This document shows positions 9,001-16,400 of a stretch of 64,000 nucleotides of DNA, piece by piece. Position 1 is the first letter of the stretch; every line of letters begins with the position of its first letter. A model generated the notes under the pieces. The model was not told where the DNA came from. It worked only from the letters and a program-made list of their open reading frames with translations, and did not search any database. This DNA is from JBBROS01 sp963752225 (GTDB taxonomy: Bacteria; Pseudomonadota; Alphaproteobacteria; Acetobacterales; Acetobacteraceae), in NCBI GenBank assembly GCA_963752225.1, contig CAVVXS010000008.1:1-64000 (forward strand). Reading direction: 5' to 3'. The translations under genes and the position numbers were made by a program.

Positions 9001-9158
9001 GCGACTTCCTGGAGCTGAAGGGCTACGGCACCGGGGCGACGCTGACCCAGGTGGACAGCACCACCTGGACCGCCAACTCGGCCTCGGGCGCCATCCACGA
9101 CGTGATCAAGCTGACCAACGCCGCGGCGCTGGTGCCTGCCAACGTCCTGTTCGCCTGA
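6012..9158 (+). CDS. secreted right-handed beta-helix protein with four CBM60-like modules and a type I secretion-like tail
   Basis: A 1048-residue protein. Residues 1 to about 410 are a pectate-lyase-like parallel beta-helix (opening IYYVNSSLGNNNNNG and FATIQQAADRTQPGDKVEV, with Asn ladders such as VQGNTVYNNGKYG). Proline-rich linkers then alternate with four modules of about 112 residues (about 438-549, 574-686, 702-813, 818-930) sharing GVSEDAYQGDAQFTVSVDG and SFLNDLYGGGGTADRN, resembling Ca-dependent xylan-binding CBM36/60 domains. The last ~110 residues (DVFVLHAG, ITNFKPSLTAGDFLEL) resemble type I secretion tails; there is no Sec signal. It is probably a polysaccharide-degrading or -binding extracellular protein tied to the exopolysaccharide. 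ATG 6012 is preferred over 5943 because homology starts there. Confidence 0.82.
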   Translation: MTIYYVNSSLGNNNNNGTSTSTPFATIQQAADRTQPGDKVEVMAGTYSADAATGYVLATGHSGAAGAPIVFEGYNGARPVISMPSGGVSAVQINGSYVTFSGFELIGNAQNVSLAQAQSLAAQPGSGSNRTIAGSGITVSWNGNPTIVNHVSILNNVVHDFAANGISAEESDYITVQGNTVYNNGKYGPYGTSGVSLFGSHDSDSATGYKNFVVGNVLYNNQQLVGSYAIGTSAITDGEGLLIDSNSNFQTDGVQYKGSTLVANNIAYGNSAVGLGAYASSNVDFIGNTTYGNDPAGTHGGQIGSSKLNGGKFENNIAVAGPGGTAFGIDGTNSNVTEDYNLVYGGNAATGGAHDIKADPKFVDAGAANFQLQAGSAAIGIANPAYVQPIDQAGNARPSNAPADVGALEHQIGTAAPPNPPPPVVVTPPPPVVVAAPVTLGSGSSSIVVGVSEDAYQGDAQFTVSVDGAQVGGTQTATASHAAGKSQAFTLLGNWAAGAHTVAVSFLNDLYGGGGTADRNLYVDGVTAGGTTVPGAPLYGNGTQSFTATVPAPPPPVVIELPPPPPPVSPVMPVTLGSGSSSIVVGVSEDAFQGDAQFTVSVDGAQIGGTQTATASHAAGKSQAFTLLGNWAAGAHTVAVSFLNDLYGGGGTADRNLYVDGVTAGGTTVPGAPLYGNGTQSFTATLPPPPVVVVPPPPPTVMTLGSGSSSIVVGVSEDAYQGDAQFTVSVDGTQVGGTQTATASHAAGKSQAFTLLGNWAAGAHTVAVSFLNDLYGGGGTADRNLYVDGVTAGGTTVPGAPLYGNGTQSFTATLTSSVTTIGSGAGSITLGVSEDAYQGDAQFTVSVDGTQIGGTQTATAAHAAGKSQVFNVLGAFGAGPHSVSVNFLNDAWGGTAATDRNLYVDSFTAGGVTKPVGLALMAPGSQSFTTPSVIGPATLGSNPTLAFVAAAKAVTIDGGTVAGKTLTGGTARDVFVLHAGASNGDTITNFKPSLTAGDFLELKGYGTGATLTQVDSTTWTANSASGAIHDVIKLTNAAALVPANVLFA
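7323..8800 (+). repeat. four tandem in-gene copies of a ~336-bp carbohydrate-binding module
   Basis: Copies begin at about 7323, 7731, 8114 and 8462, separated by short proline-codon-rich linkers (the last junction has almost none). Copies 1-3 are nearly identical at DNA level over long stretches, for example around GNWAAGAHTVAV and GTADRNLYVDGV. Copy 4 is clearly diverged (GAFGAGPHSVSV, TKPVGLALMAPG). The gradient suggests recent duplication of the inner units from an older terminal module. Confidence 0.9.
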
Positions 9159-9165
9159 GCATACC

Positions 9166-9194
9166 CCCGGCGGCGTCTACGCGGCGCCGCCGGG
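9166..9194. terminator. bidirectional hairpin between convergent genes
   Basis: A 10-bp perfect stem (CCCGGCGGCG with CGCCGCCGGG) around a 9-nt loop, followed on the + strand by TTCCTTT. It sits between the stop codons of the beta-helix gene (9158) and the beta-propeller gene (9200), so it can serve both. Confidence 0.75.
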
Positions 9195-9199
9195 TTCCT

Positions 9200-10261
9200 T
9201 TACCGAGGCGGGTCGGGGCGGAACACGAGGATGGCCGCGTCCGAGCCGAGGCCAAGGAACCCGGCCCGGGCGGCGACGTACAACCGGTCGAGCTCCGGCA
9301 CGAACAAGGCGGTGCGGGCGCCCGAGGCGGTGGCAATCCGGGCGAGGTGCGCATAGCCGGTCGCGGTTGCCGCGAACACGTCGACGCTGCCGGACCCGCA
9401 CACGACATAGATGCGCTGGCGCCGCGCGTCGAAGAACACGTCATCGGCGTCGCCGCAGGCCTCGAGGCGGACCTTGATCCGACCGTTCGCCGGGTCGAGC
9501 AGGAGGAGCCGTGCGGGGTTGCGGGACACGATCGCGAGCGCCGACCCAGGTTCGTCCAGGGCCATCGGGAAGTTGCCGCTCAGGTCGGGCAGCGCCCACA
9601 GCTCGGCGGGGCGGCGTCCGTCCAAGTCCAGCACCGCGACCTGGTGGCGGTCCGGCAGGTTGACGAAGGCGCGGCGGCCCGTTCGGTCGAGTTGAAAGCC
9701 TTCGGGGTGCGCGGACAGCGTGGCACGGGCGGTGACCCGGCCGCCGGGCTCGAGAGTGGCCAGGCCGCCGCTGCCGTAGCCGACCACGAAGCGGTTCGCC
9801 GCCCGGTCCAGGCGGATGTTGTCGGCGTTCCCGCCCAGCTCGACCCGGCCCGACGGCGCGTAGCCTTCGCCGCGATACAGCCGGACCGAGCCGTCCCCGG
9901 CATTGGCCACCGCGACGGTGTCCGACGCGGGATCGTAACCAACGCCTTGCGGCTCCTTTAAGGCGCCGATGCGCTGCACGACGGCACCGCCGCCCAGGTC
10001 GACGACGTCCAGAGTGTCGTTGCCGAGCTCGGCCACGAACAGCCGGCCGCGGCGGAGGTCGACCGCCAAGTGGTCGATCCGGCCGGCGGTACCGGGCAGC
10101 GGGATGCGGCGCTCCAGCACCAGCGGGGCCGGCGTGTCGGCGGCGTCGCCGGCGCGGGCGGGACCGGCCGGGGCGGCCGCCATCAGCACGGCGGCGGCAG
10201 CGATCGCCTGGCACAGCGAACCGGCAAGCCTTGCCGTCGTCGTCGGCACGAATGGAGGCAT
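9200..10261 (-). CDS. exported YncE/NHL-type beta-propeller protein
   Basis: A 353-residue protein with a Sec-type signal (hydrophobic AIAAAAVLMAAAPAG, cut near ARAGDA). It is followed by repeated propeller blades with motifs such as RIDHLAVDLRRGRLFVAELG, GVGYDPASDTVAVANAGDG and DDVFFDARRQRIYVVCGSGS. The family folds as a seven-bladed beta-propeller in the periplasm; most members have no proven activity. AAAGGAA lies 6 bases before the ATG. It starts 63 bp after the DUF4432 gene and is the last gene of the leftward transporter cluster, probably co-transcribed, though the spacing leaves room for its own promoter. Confidence 0.75.
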   Translation of the reverse strand: MPPFVPTTTARLAGSLCQAIAAAAVLMAAAPAGPARAGDAADTPAPLVLERRIPLPGTAGRIDHLAVDLRRGRLFVAELGNDTLDVVDLGGGAVVQRIGALKEPQGVGYDPASDTVAVANAGDGSVRLYRGEGYAPSGRVELGGNADNIRLDRAANRFVVGYGSGGLATLEPGGRVTARATLSAHPEGFQLDRTGRRAFVNLPDRHQVAVLDLDGRRPAELWALPDLSGNFPMALDEPGSALAIVSRNPARLLLLDPANGRIKVRLEACGDADDVFFDARRQRIYVVCGSGSVDVFAATATGYAHLARIATASGARTALFVPELDRLYVAARAGFLGLGSDAAILVFRPDPPR

Positions 10262-10324
10262 GGCGCGTTCCTTTGCAGCTCAGCTCGCGACCGTGGGCAA
10301 CCCGTCAGGCGGGGGCTCGCCGGC

Positions 10325-11419
10325 TTACGGCCCTGACAGCTGCGCGATGGCATGGGTCCGCGCCGCCATGGCCGTCTGGTCCAGCCAGCCGAGGCGGACG
10401 GTGAAGCGCCGGGTTTCGCCGGGCGCGAGCGACTGCACGTTGCCCTTGCGCCGCTCGGCCGCGTAGCCTTCCGGCTCGCAGGTCGCCGGCAGGGCGAAGC
10501 CGGCCACTTGCTCGTCGCCGGTGTGCAGCAGCCAGCGGACCAGATGCGGGAACTCGGCCGGACGGTAGGACAGGGCGAAGCCGGTGCCGTCCTCCTGCTC
10601 CAGCCCCAGATGGGTCCAGCCGCCTTCGTCGACGCCGAGCCCGTGCAGGTAGAAGACCTGCTCCGGATCGCACAAGGCGGGATCGAGCCGTTCGAGCCGG
10701 CCCGGCTCCCGCGCGAGCAGGTCCAGGCGGTCTAGGAATTCCGGGGGCGGATGGACGTGGCCCGGCACCGCCGTGCGGACCCGGACGTGCTCGGGGGTCC
10801 AGGGCGCCGGCTGGCGGATGCGTGCGCCGGGGAGGAAGGCGAAATTGGCGTGGACCATGTACATCAGGTCCATCGGCCGGGCCGCCAGGTTGCGCACTTC
10901 CATGCCGACCTCGAACTCGGTCTGCCCGGGCCGGATCGTCACCGAGGGGATGGCGCGGTAATGCGGACCGAAGCCCTCGGCGTGGTCCCGCGTGCTCGTC
11001 AGCCGCAGGTAGGGGCCGGCGTCGTCCTCCCCGGCCTGCAACGCCGCTTCGTCCATGGCCGCGCAGGGCATCTCGCCATGGAGCGGGTGCGTGTCCTCGG
11101 GGCCCGGGCAGCCGTTGCGGAGCAGGCCGGCGTGGTAGAGCAGGCAGCCATAGGTGCCGAGGATGCCGGTGGCGGGACGCGGCGAGCGGAAGTGCCCGCG
11201 CATGCCGAGCCGGACGCCGAGGAAGCAGGCGTCCCACACCATCCCGCCCATGAATGGCAGGACGTCGACCCAGCCCTCGTGGTTGGACAGGCGGACGATC
11301 TCGACGCCGTTGTCCAAGCGGTGGGCGTCGGCGGCGAGCGCCGTTTGCGGACCGGCCCGGAGCAGTTGCCGGTTCAGCGCCCCGATCGCCTCGCGCCGCA
11401 GCGGGATCATCACGTCCAT
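10325..11419 (-). CDS. DUF4432 family, aldose 1-epimerase-like protein
   Basis: A 364-residue protein resembling the DUF4432 family of galactose-mutarotase-fold proteins. Seen: GWVDVLPFMGGMVWDACFLG, the glycine/histidine-rich YGCLLYHAGLL and HPLHGEMP, and MVHANFAF, all typical of sugar-mutarotase-like folds with histidines in the cleft. It probably acts on the sugar imported by the transporter upstream (anomer interconversion or epimerisation); the exact reaction is unknown. The start codon directly abuts the permease stop (TAG-ATG) and GGAGGCG precedes it, so translation is coupled. Confidence 0.78.
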   Translation of the reverse strand: MDVMIPLRREAIGALNRQLLRAGPQTALAADAHRLDNGVEIVRLSNHEGWVDVLPFMGGMVWDACFLGVRLGMRGHFRSPRPATGILGTYGCLLYHAGLLRNGCPGPEDTHPLHGEMPCAAMDEAALQAGEDDAGPYLRLTSTRDHAEGFGPHYRAIPSVTIRPGQTEFEVGMEVRNLAARPMDLMYMVHANFAFLPGARIRQPAPWTPEHVRVRTAVPGHVHPPPEFLDRLDLLAREPGRLERLDPALCDPEQVFYLHGLGVDEGGWTHLGLEQEDGTGFALSYRPAEFPHLVRWLLHTGDEQVAGFALPATCEPEGYAAERRKGNVQSLAPGETRRFTVRLGWLDQTAMAARTHAIAQLSGP

Positions 11420-12448
11420 CTATCGCCTCCGTCGCCACAACGCGCCCCCGGTCATCGCTCCGAGCAGGGTGACGCCCCAGATCAGGTCCACCAGGAAGTT
11501 GCTGAACCGCATCAGCTGGAAGCCGCTCGACAGCAGCATCAGCGTGCACAGCGCCAGCAACACGGCCGGCACCGAGCCGCGGCCGCCGCCGGGGTTGGTG
11601 CCGGCCAGCACCGCGATCAGCACCGCCTGCAGCAGGTAGCTGGTGCCGTAGTCGCTTTTCGCGGCGTTGGTGCGCGCCGACAGCAGCACGCCGGCGGCGG
11701 CCGCCAGCACGCCCGAGGCGACATAGGACAGCACCACGGCGCGGGCGGTGCGCAACCCGGCGAATTCGGCCGCGCGGGCGCCGGAGCCGATCAGGATCAG
11801 GGTGCGGCCCCATAGGCTGCGCGACAGCAGCAGCGCCACCGGCAGCGCGAAGCCCAGCAGCACCCAGAGCGGCAGGGCGATCCCGAGCAGGCTGCCGCCG
11901 CCGAGGACCTGCCAGGCGGACGGGAAGCCGACGATGGCCGGCCCGCCGGTCAGCACCAGCGCGATGCCGGTGAACACCTGGCCGCTGCCGATGGTGGCGA
12001 GAATCGGGGTCAGCCGGGCGCGGGCGATCAGCAGGCCGTTGACCAGGCCGGCGAGAGCGCCGGTCAGCAGGGCGCAGCCGACCCCGGCCGCCACCCAGGC
12101 CACCGACAGGCCAGCCAGCTCCGGGCCGCGCGACGTGCCGGCCGCCCAATGAAACAGCAGTCCGGCCAGGATGCCGGCGAGGTTGGCGATGCCGACCACC
12201 GACAGGTCGATGCCGCCGGTCAGCATGGCGACCATGGTGGCCACCGCCAACAGCCCCAGCTCCGGCGCGACGTAGGACAGCCCGTCGAAGTTGCCGGCGC
12301 GCAGAAAGCGGCCGGATGGCACCAGCAAGGCCATGGCGGCGAACACCGCCAGCAGCAATCCCATCAACGCGAGCAGCCCGGCATGGCGGCGCAGCAGCAG
12401 CCCGGCCGCATCCGGACGCGGCGGCGGTGGCGCGAGCTCGGTGCTCAT
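11420..12448 (-). CDS. sugar ABC transporter permease (RbsC/LsrD type), second of the pair
   Basis: A 342-residue integral-membrane protein with about nine to ten hydrophobic segments and CUT2-family hallmarks: TGGIDLSVVGIANLAGIL, the region GLVNGLLIARARLTPILATIGSG and AGTNPGGGRGSVPAVLLA. It forms half of the transmembrane channel with the permease encoded just upstream. The start at 12448 is fixed by the 4-bp ATGA overlap with that gene; a much longer upstream reading frame is a shadow of the neighbour. The downstream neighbour is the DUF4432 gene. Confidence 0.9.
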   Translation of the reverse strand: MSTELAPPPPRPDAAGLLLRRHAGLLALMGLLLAVFAAMALLVPSGRFLRAGNFDGLSYVAPELGLLAVATMVAMLTGGIDLSVVGIANLAGILAGLLFHWAAGTSRGPELAGLSVAWVAAGVGCALLTGALAGLVNGLLIARARLTPILATIGSGQVFTGIALVLTGGPAIVGFPSAWQVLGGGSLLGIALPLWVLLGFALPVALLLSRSLWGRTLILIGSGARAAEFAGLRTARAVVLSYVASGVLAAAAGVLLSARTNAAKSDYGTSYLLQAVLIAVLAGTNPGGGRGSVPAVLLALCTLMLLSSGFQLMRFSNFLVDLIWGVTLLGAMTGGALWRRRR

Positions 12449-13446
12449 GCCGCCGCCGTAATCGGCGCCGCCCGGCGGCGGCTGCGTTCGCGCAACGTGG
12501 TCACCCCGGCGGCGCCGACCAGGATCAAGCCCACCACCACTCGCTGCCAGGTGGTCGGCACGCCGAGCAGGATCAGGCTGTTGTTGACCAGCACCAGCAG
12601 CAGCACGCCGAGCACGGTGCCCGGCACGCTGCCGCGGCCGCCAAAGATGCTGGCGCCGCCGAGCACCACCGACGCGAGCACGTCCAGCTCGAGCCCGATG
12701 AATTCGCGCGGGCTGGCCTGCTGCGCCAGGCAGGCGTGCAGGGTGCCGGCGATCCCGGCCAGAGCGCCGGCGAGCCCGTAGGCGAGGACCGTGAGACGGC
12801 CGACGCCGAGCCCCACGCGGCGGGCCGCTTCCGGGTCGCCGCCCAGCGCGTAGAGGCCACGCCCGGCGACCGTCACGCGCAGCAGCAGGTGCACCGCCAG
12901 GGCGGCGACGGCCCAAACCAGCACCGCGACCGAAAGCTGCACGCGGCCGTTCTCCGATGGCCATTCGAGCAGAGCCAGGCGTCCGAACGCGACCGCGTCC
13001 GGTGGCATGCGGCCGACGTTGACGACGCTCGTGCCGATCAGGCCGAGCAGGAAGCCGCGCACGGCGGCGCCGGTGCCGAGCGTCACGATCAGCGGGATCA
13101 GCCGCACGGCATGGACGAACAGGGCGTTGACGGCGCCGAGCGCCAAGCCGATGGCGGCGGCGACCGCGAACAGCGGCAGGGCGCCGCCGGGCCAGCCCCA
13201 ATCCACGGCCGCCCGCACCGACAGGTACATCGCCGCCGCGGCAAAGGCGGGGAACGACACGTCGATGCCGCCCGCGACCAGCACCAGCAGCACGCCCAGC
13301 GCCATGATGCCGACCACCGAGGCGCTGCGCAGCAGGCCGAACAGGTTGCCCCAGCCCCAGAACGCCGGGTTGACGGCGCCGATCGCCAGCGCGGTCGCGA
13401 CCAGCATGACGCCCACCGCGAGCTCCGGGGTGCGCAGCAGCCTCAT
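12445..13446 (-). CDS. sugar ABC transporter permease (RbsC/LsrC type), first of the pair
   Basis: A 333-residue membrane protein of the CUT2 permease family, starting MRLLRTPELAVG. Seen: hydrophobic segments throughout, VLVLVAGGIDVSFPAFAAAA, GAVNALFVHAVRLIPLIVTLG and VVLGGASIFGGRGSVPG, the conserved coupling and signature regions. It partners the following permease; two different permeases in one operon is the AI-2/rhamnose/ribose-like arrangement. The start at 13446 overlaps the stop of the ATPase gene by 4 bp. Confidence 0.9.
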   Translation of the reverse strand: MRLLRTPELAVGVMLVATALAIGAVNPAFWGWGNLFGLLRSASVVGIMALGVLLVLVAGGIDVSFPAFAAAAMYLSVRAAVDWGWPGGALPLFAVAAAIGLALGAVNALFVHAVRLIPLIVTLGTGAAVRGFLLGLIGTSVVNVGRMPPDAVAFGRLALLEWPSENGRVQLSVAVLVWAVAALAVHLLLRVTVAGRGLYALGGDPEAARRVGLGVGRLTVLAYGLAGALAGIAGTLHACLAQQASPREFIGLELDVLASVVLGGASIFGGRGSVPGTVLGVLLLVLVNNSLILLGVPTTWQRVVVGLILVGAAGVTTLRERSRRRAAPITAAA

Positions 13447-14942
13447 GTCAGCGCCCGCAGCCGGTCGGTGATCGCGGCGTCGCTCAGGGCGCCGCCGGAC
13501 AGCTCGCCGACGAGGCGGCCGCCATGGACGAGCAGCACGCGGCGGCAATTCTCGGCCAGCTCCGGCCCGTCATCGGACACCATCAGCACCGCCAAGCCGC
13601 GGTCGCGCGCGAGATCGCGGATCACCCGGTGGATTGCCGCCTTGCTGCCGACGTCCACGCCCACCGTCGGACCGTTCAGCAGCAGCACGCGCGCCCGGGT
13701 CAGCAGCCAGCGCCCGATCACCACCCGCTGCTGGTTGCCGCCCGACAGCTCGGACACGGCGCGGTCGCCGCCGGGGGTGGCGATCGCCATGTCGCGGATG
13801 GCGCCGGCGGCGGCGTGCCGGGCGGCCGGGCGGTCCACCCAGCCGGCGGCGCCGGTGAAGCGGTCGAGTGCTGCGGCCACCAGGTTCTCGTCGATGCTGC
13901 GCGACGGGAACAGGCCCTCGGTCAGCCGGTCTTCGGGGACGTAGGCGATGCCGGCCGCCACCGCATCGGCCACGCTGCGCAGCCGTACCGGGCGGCCGTC
14001 GAGCAGGATGTCGCCGGTGTAGCCCGGGCGCATGCCGAACAACGCGAGCGCCAGCTCGGTGCGGCCCGAGCCCAGCAGCCCGGCCACGCCGACGATCTCG
14101 CCCGGCGCCAAACGGAACGACACGCCGGCGACCTCGCCGGGGACGGTCAAGCGGCGCAGCTCCAGCCGTGGCCACGTGTCGGGGGCCGCGGCGGGCCAGT
14201 CGTGGCGGACGGTGCCGGGGTCGTGGCCGGTCATGGCGCGGGTGATGCTGGTTTCGTTGAACCCGGCCATGGCGCCCTCGGCCACCACGCGGCCGTTGCG
14301 CAGCACCGTCAGGCTGTCGGCCACGTCCAGCATCTCGCGCATCTTGTGGCTGACGAACAGCACGGCGATGCCGCGCGCCTTCATGCCGGCGACGAGGGAG
14401 AACAGCCGAGTCACCTCCTGATGGGTGAGCGCGGTGGTCGGCTCGTCCATCACCAGCAGGCGGACGTCGGCCAGCAGGGCGCGGGCGATGGCGACGAGCT
14501 GCCGCCCGGCGACCGGCAGGCTGCCGACCTCGGCGTCGGGGTCGAGCGCCACGCCGAGCCGTTCGGAGGCCTCGGCCGCGGCCCGCCGCGCGCGCCGGCG
14601 ATCCACCCGCCAGCGCCGGGCGCGGAGGTCCTGGCTCATGGCCAGGTTCTCGGCGACCGTGAGGTTGGGGAACAGGGAGAAGTCCTGGTAGATCACCTGC
14701 ACCCCGGCGGCGATCGCTTCGCGCGGGGTGACGGCCGAGCGGGCGGCGCCGTTCAGCTCGACCTCGCCGCTATCGGCGCGGTGGACGCCGCTCAGCACCT
14801 TGATCACGGTGCTTTTGCCGGAGCCGTTCTCGCCGGCGAGGCAGCGGACCTCGCCGGGTGCGACGGTGAACGAGACGCGGTCGAGCGCGCGGACGCCGCC
14901 GAACCGCTTGGAGACGTCGCGCAGGGCGACCACCGGCGTCAC
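13443..14942 (-). CDS. sugar ABC transporter ATP-binding protein with two nucleotide-binding domains (RbsA type)
   Basis: A 499-residue double ATPase. The N-terminal domain is intact: GENGSGKST, LLVMDEPTTAL, VLFVSHKM. The C-terminal domain has the usual lysine-free P-loop (GLLGSGRTEL) and an LSGGNQQRVVIGRW signature. Its Walker B reads LLLNGPTVGVDVG instead of the expected LxLDEPTxGxDVG, so both acidic residues of the second site are missing. It powers uptake through the two downstream permeases. Start GTG 14942 fits the family N-terminus (VTPVVALRDVSKRFGGVRAL); there is no strong ribosome binding site, so the start is the least certain part. Confidence 0.88.
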   Translation of the reverse strand: MTPVVALRDVSKRFGGVRALDRVSFTVAPGEVRCLAGENGSGKSTVIKVLSGVHRADSGEVELNGAARSAVTPREAIAAGVQVIYQDFSLFPNLTVAENLAMSQDLRARRWRVDRRRARRAAAEASERLGVALDPDAEVGSLPVAGRQLVAIARALLADVRLLVMDEPTTALTHQEVTRLFSLVAGMKARGIAVLFVSHKMREMLDVADSLTVLRNGRVVAEGAMAGFNETSITRAMTGHDPGTVRHDWPAAAPDTWPRLELRRLTVPGEVAGVSFRLAPGEIVGVAGLLGSGRTELALALFGMRPGYTGDILLDGRPVRLRSVADAVAAGIAYVPEDRLTEGLFPSRSIDENLVAAALDRFTGAAGWVDRPAARHAAAGAIRDMAIATPGGDRAVSELSGGNQQRVVIGRWLLTRARVLLLNGPTVGVDVGSKAAIHRVIRDLARDRGLAVLMVSDDGPELAENCRRVLLVHGGRLVGELSGGALSDAAITDRLRALT

Positions 14943-15012
14943 GCCGGGCTTTGCCCTGGGCCGGTCGGCGGCGGCCGCAGACCCGGGTCCGGCTGCGCGC
15001 GCATGTCGGGCG

Positions 15013-16071
15013 CTAGAAGTTGTATTGGGCCATGTTGTCCTTGGTGACGCCGACCCAGCCGGCGCCGTACAGCAGGCCGGGACGCGCCGGGTCGGGCGCC
15101 AGCAGGCTGTGGTAGCCTTCCAGGCCAAGGTCGAGCCCCGGCTTGATCTGCGCCTTCTGGCCGCGCAGCTGCATCGCCGCCAGCACCGACATGGCGTAGC
15201 CGGCGACCGCCGGGTCCCAGAATTGGATATACTGAATGTCGCCGTCCCGCAGGTATTGACCGGCCACCGACACAAGGCCGGTGCCGGCGAACTCCACCCG
15301 GCCCTTCAAGCCGCGCTCGGCGATCAGCCGTCCGGCCCCGGCGCTGGCCGGCATCGGTGCGCCGACGATGCCGCGCAGGTCCGGGTGCGCGGTCAGCACC
15401 TCCTTGAGCTTGTTGTAGGCGACTTCGGCGTCGTCGTAGCTTTCGACCCGGCGCACCGCCTCCTGCATGTTCGGGAAGTGCTCCTTCTGGTAGGCGACGG
15501 CGCCGTCGATCCACTCGTTGTGCGATTGGCTGGTCAGGCTGCCGACGGTCGCGACGTACTTGCCCTTGCCGCCTGTGAGACGGCCGAGCTCCTCCATCAG
15601 CTTGGCCCCATAGGCGCGGTTGTCGAACGCCTCGATGATGTAATCGGCGTTGACGAGGTTGCTGGCCTCGTGCGCGACCACGACGATGCCGCGGTCCCGC
15701 GCCTTTTTCAGCACGGGCTCGACCGCCTCGACCGAGAACGGCACGATGCAGATCGCGTCCACGCCTTGGCCGATCAGGTTCTCGACGAGCTGCACCTGGG
15801 CGGCGGCGTCGGCCTGGCTGGGCCCGACCATCCAGGCGTCGTGGCCGGTGTCGCGGGCGAACTGCTCGACGCCGGCGCGCATGCGGTCGAACCAGGCGAT
15901 GCCGTCGACCTTCACCACGGTGGCGATCTGCCACTTCTTGCCGGCGGCTTTCTGGCCGATGTCGCGCGACACCTTGGCCGCGTCCACCGGACCGGCTGCC
16001 TGGGCGCGCGCGCCCGTCGCCCATGGCAGCAAGGCCGCGCCCGCGGCCATCGCCCGTCGAGTAAGGTTCAT
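15013..16071 (-). CDS. periplasmic sugar-binding protein of the CUT2/LsrB-RhaS type
   Basis: A 352-residue substrate-binding protein with an export signal (LTRRAMAAGAALLPWATGARAQ; two arginines make Tat export possible). Two Rossmann-like lobes of the peripla_BP_4 family follow: VKVDGIAWFDRMRAG, VENLIGQGVDAICIVPFS and YVATVGSLTSQSHNEWIDGA. The overall pattern (W/F ligand stackers, LTSQSHNEW) is closest to rhamnose- and autoinducer-2-binding proteins; the ligand cannot be fixed from sequence. First gene of the leftward operon. GGGAGA lies 6-7 bases before the ATG. Confidence 0.87.
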   Translation of the reverse strand: MNLTRRAMAAGAALLPWATGARAQAAGPVDAAKVSRDIGQKAAGKKWQIATVVKVDGIAWFDRMRAGVEQFARDTGHDAWMVGPSQADAAAQVQLVENLIGQGVDAICIVPFSVEAVEPVLKKARDRGIVVVAHEASNLVNADYIIEAFDNRAYGAKLMEELGRLTGGKGKYVATVGSLTSQSHNEWIDGAVAYQKEHFPNMQEAVRRVESYDDAEVAYNKLKEVLTAHPDLRGIVGAPMPASAGAGRLIAERGLKGRVEFAGTGLVSVAGQYLRDGDIQYIQFWDPAVAGYAMSVLAAMQLRGQKAQIKPGLDLGLEGYHSLLAPDPARPGLLYGAGWVGVTKDNMAQYNF

Positions 16072-16400
16072 CGGCGTCTCCCTGAGTGGCCCGGCTATTG
16101 CTGCCGGCGTCGCGGTATCTAATCGGGATGCGACGCCGTTTGGAAAGAGGTTTTCCGAGTGACCGTCGCTGCGCCGCGACCCGCCCCGGCGGTTCCGGGC
16201 CGAACCGGGCGAGGGTGAGGCGGCCCGTCGAGCGCCACACGGCGCGGTTGTGTTCGATCAAGAAACATATTGCATCGATGGCGGTCCCCACCGTATATAT
16301 TTCCGCCATGTAACGATCACGTGACGCTCATATAACGTCGCCACGGGGTCGGCCTGCTTGCCCATGTTGGGTGTCGGGGTTCGGTCGGGAGTCGGCGGGA
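16072..16400. promoter_or_regulatory. divergent promoter region between the sugar ABC operon and the LuxR-type regulator, with inverted repeats
   Basis: About 330 bases separate the two divergent start codons. The central part is the most AT-rich stretch nearby (CGTATATATTTCC). It contains ATGGCGG at 16278-16284 mirrored by CCGCCAT at 16303-16309 (18-nt spacer), and the 8-bp palindrome TCACGTGA at 16317-16324. Both are reasonable operator candidates for the regulator or for a sugar-responsive repressor elsewhere. No coding potential was recognised. Confidence 0.4.

Noticed and set aside
5949..9098. A 1049-codon open frame antisense to the beta-helix gene
   Set aside because: It contains repeated nonsense derived from the binding-module repeats; no family features. 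The sense frame has the recognisable domains.
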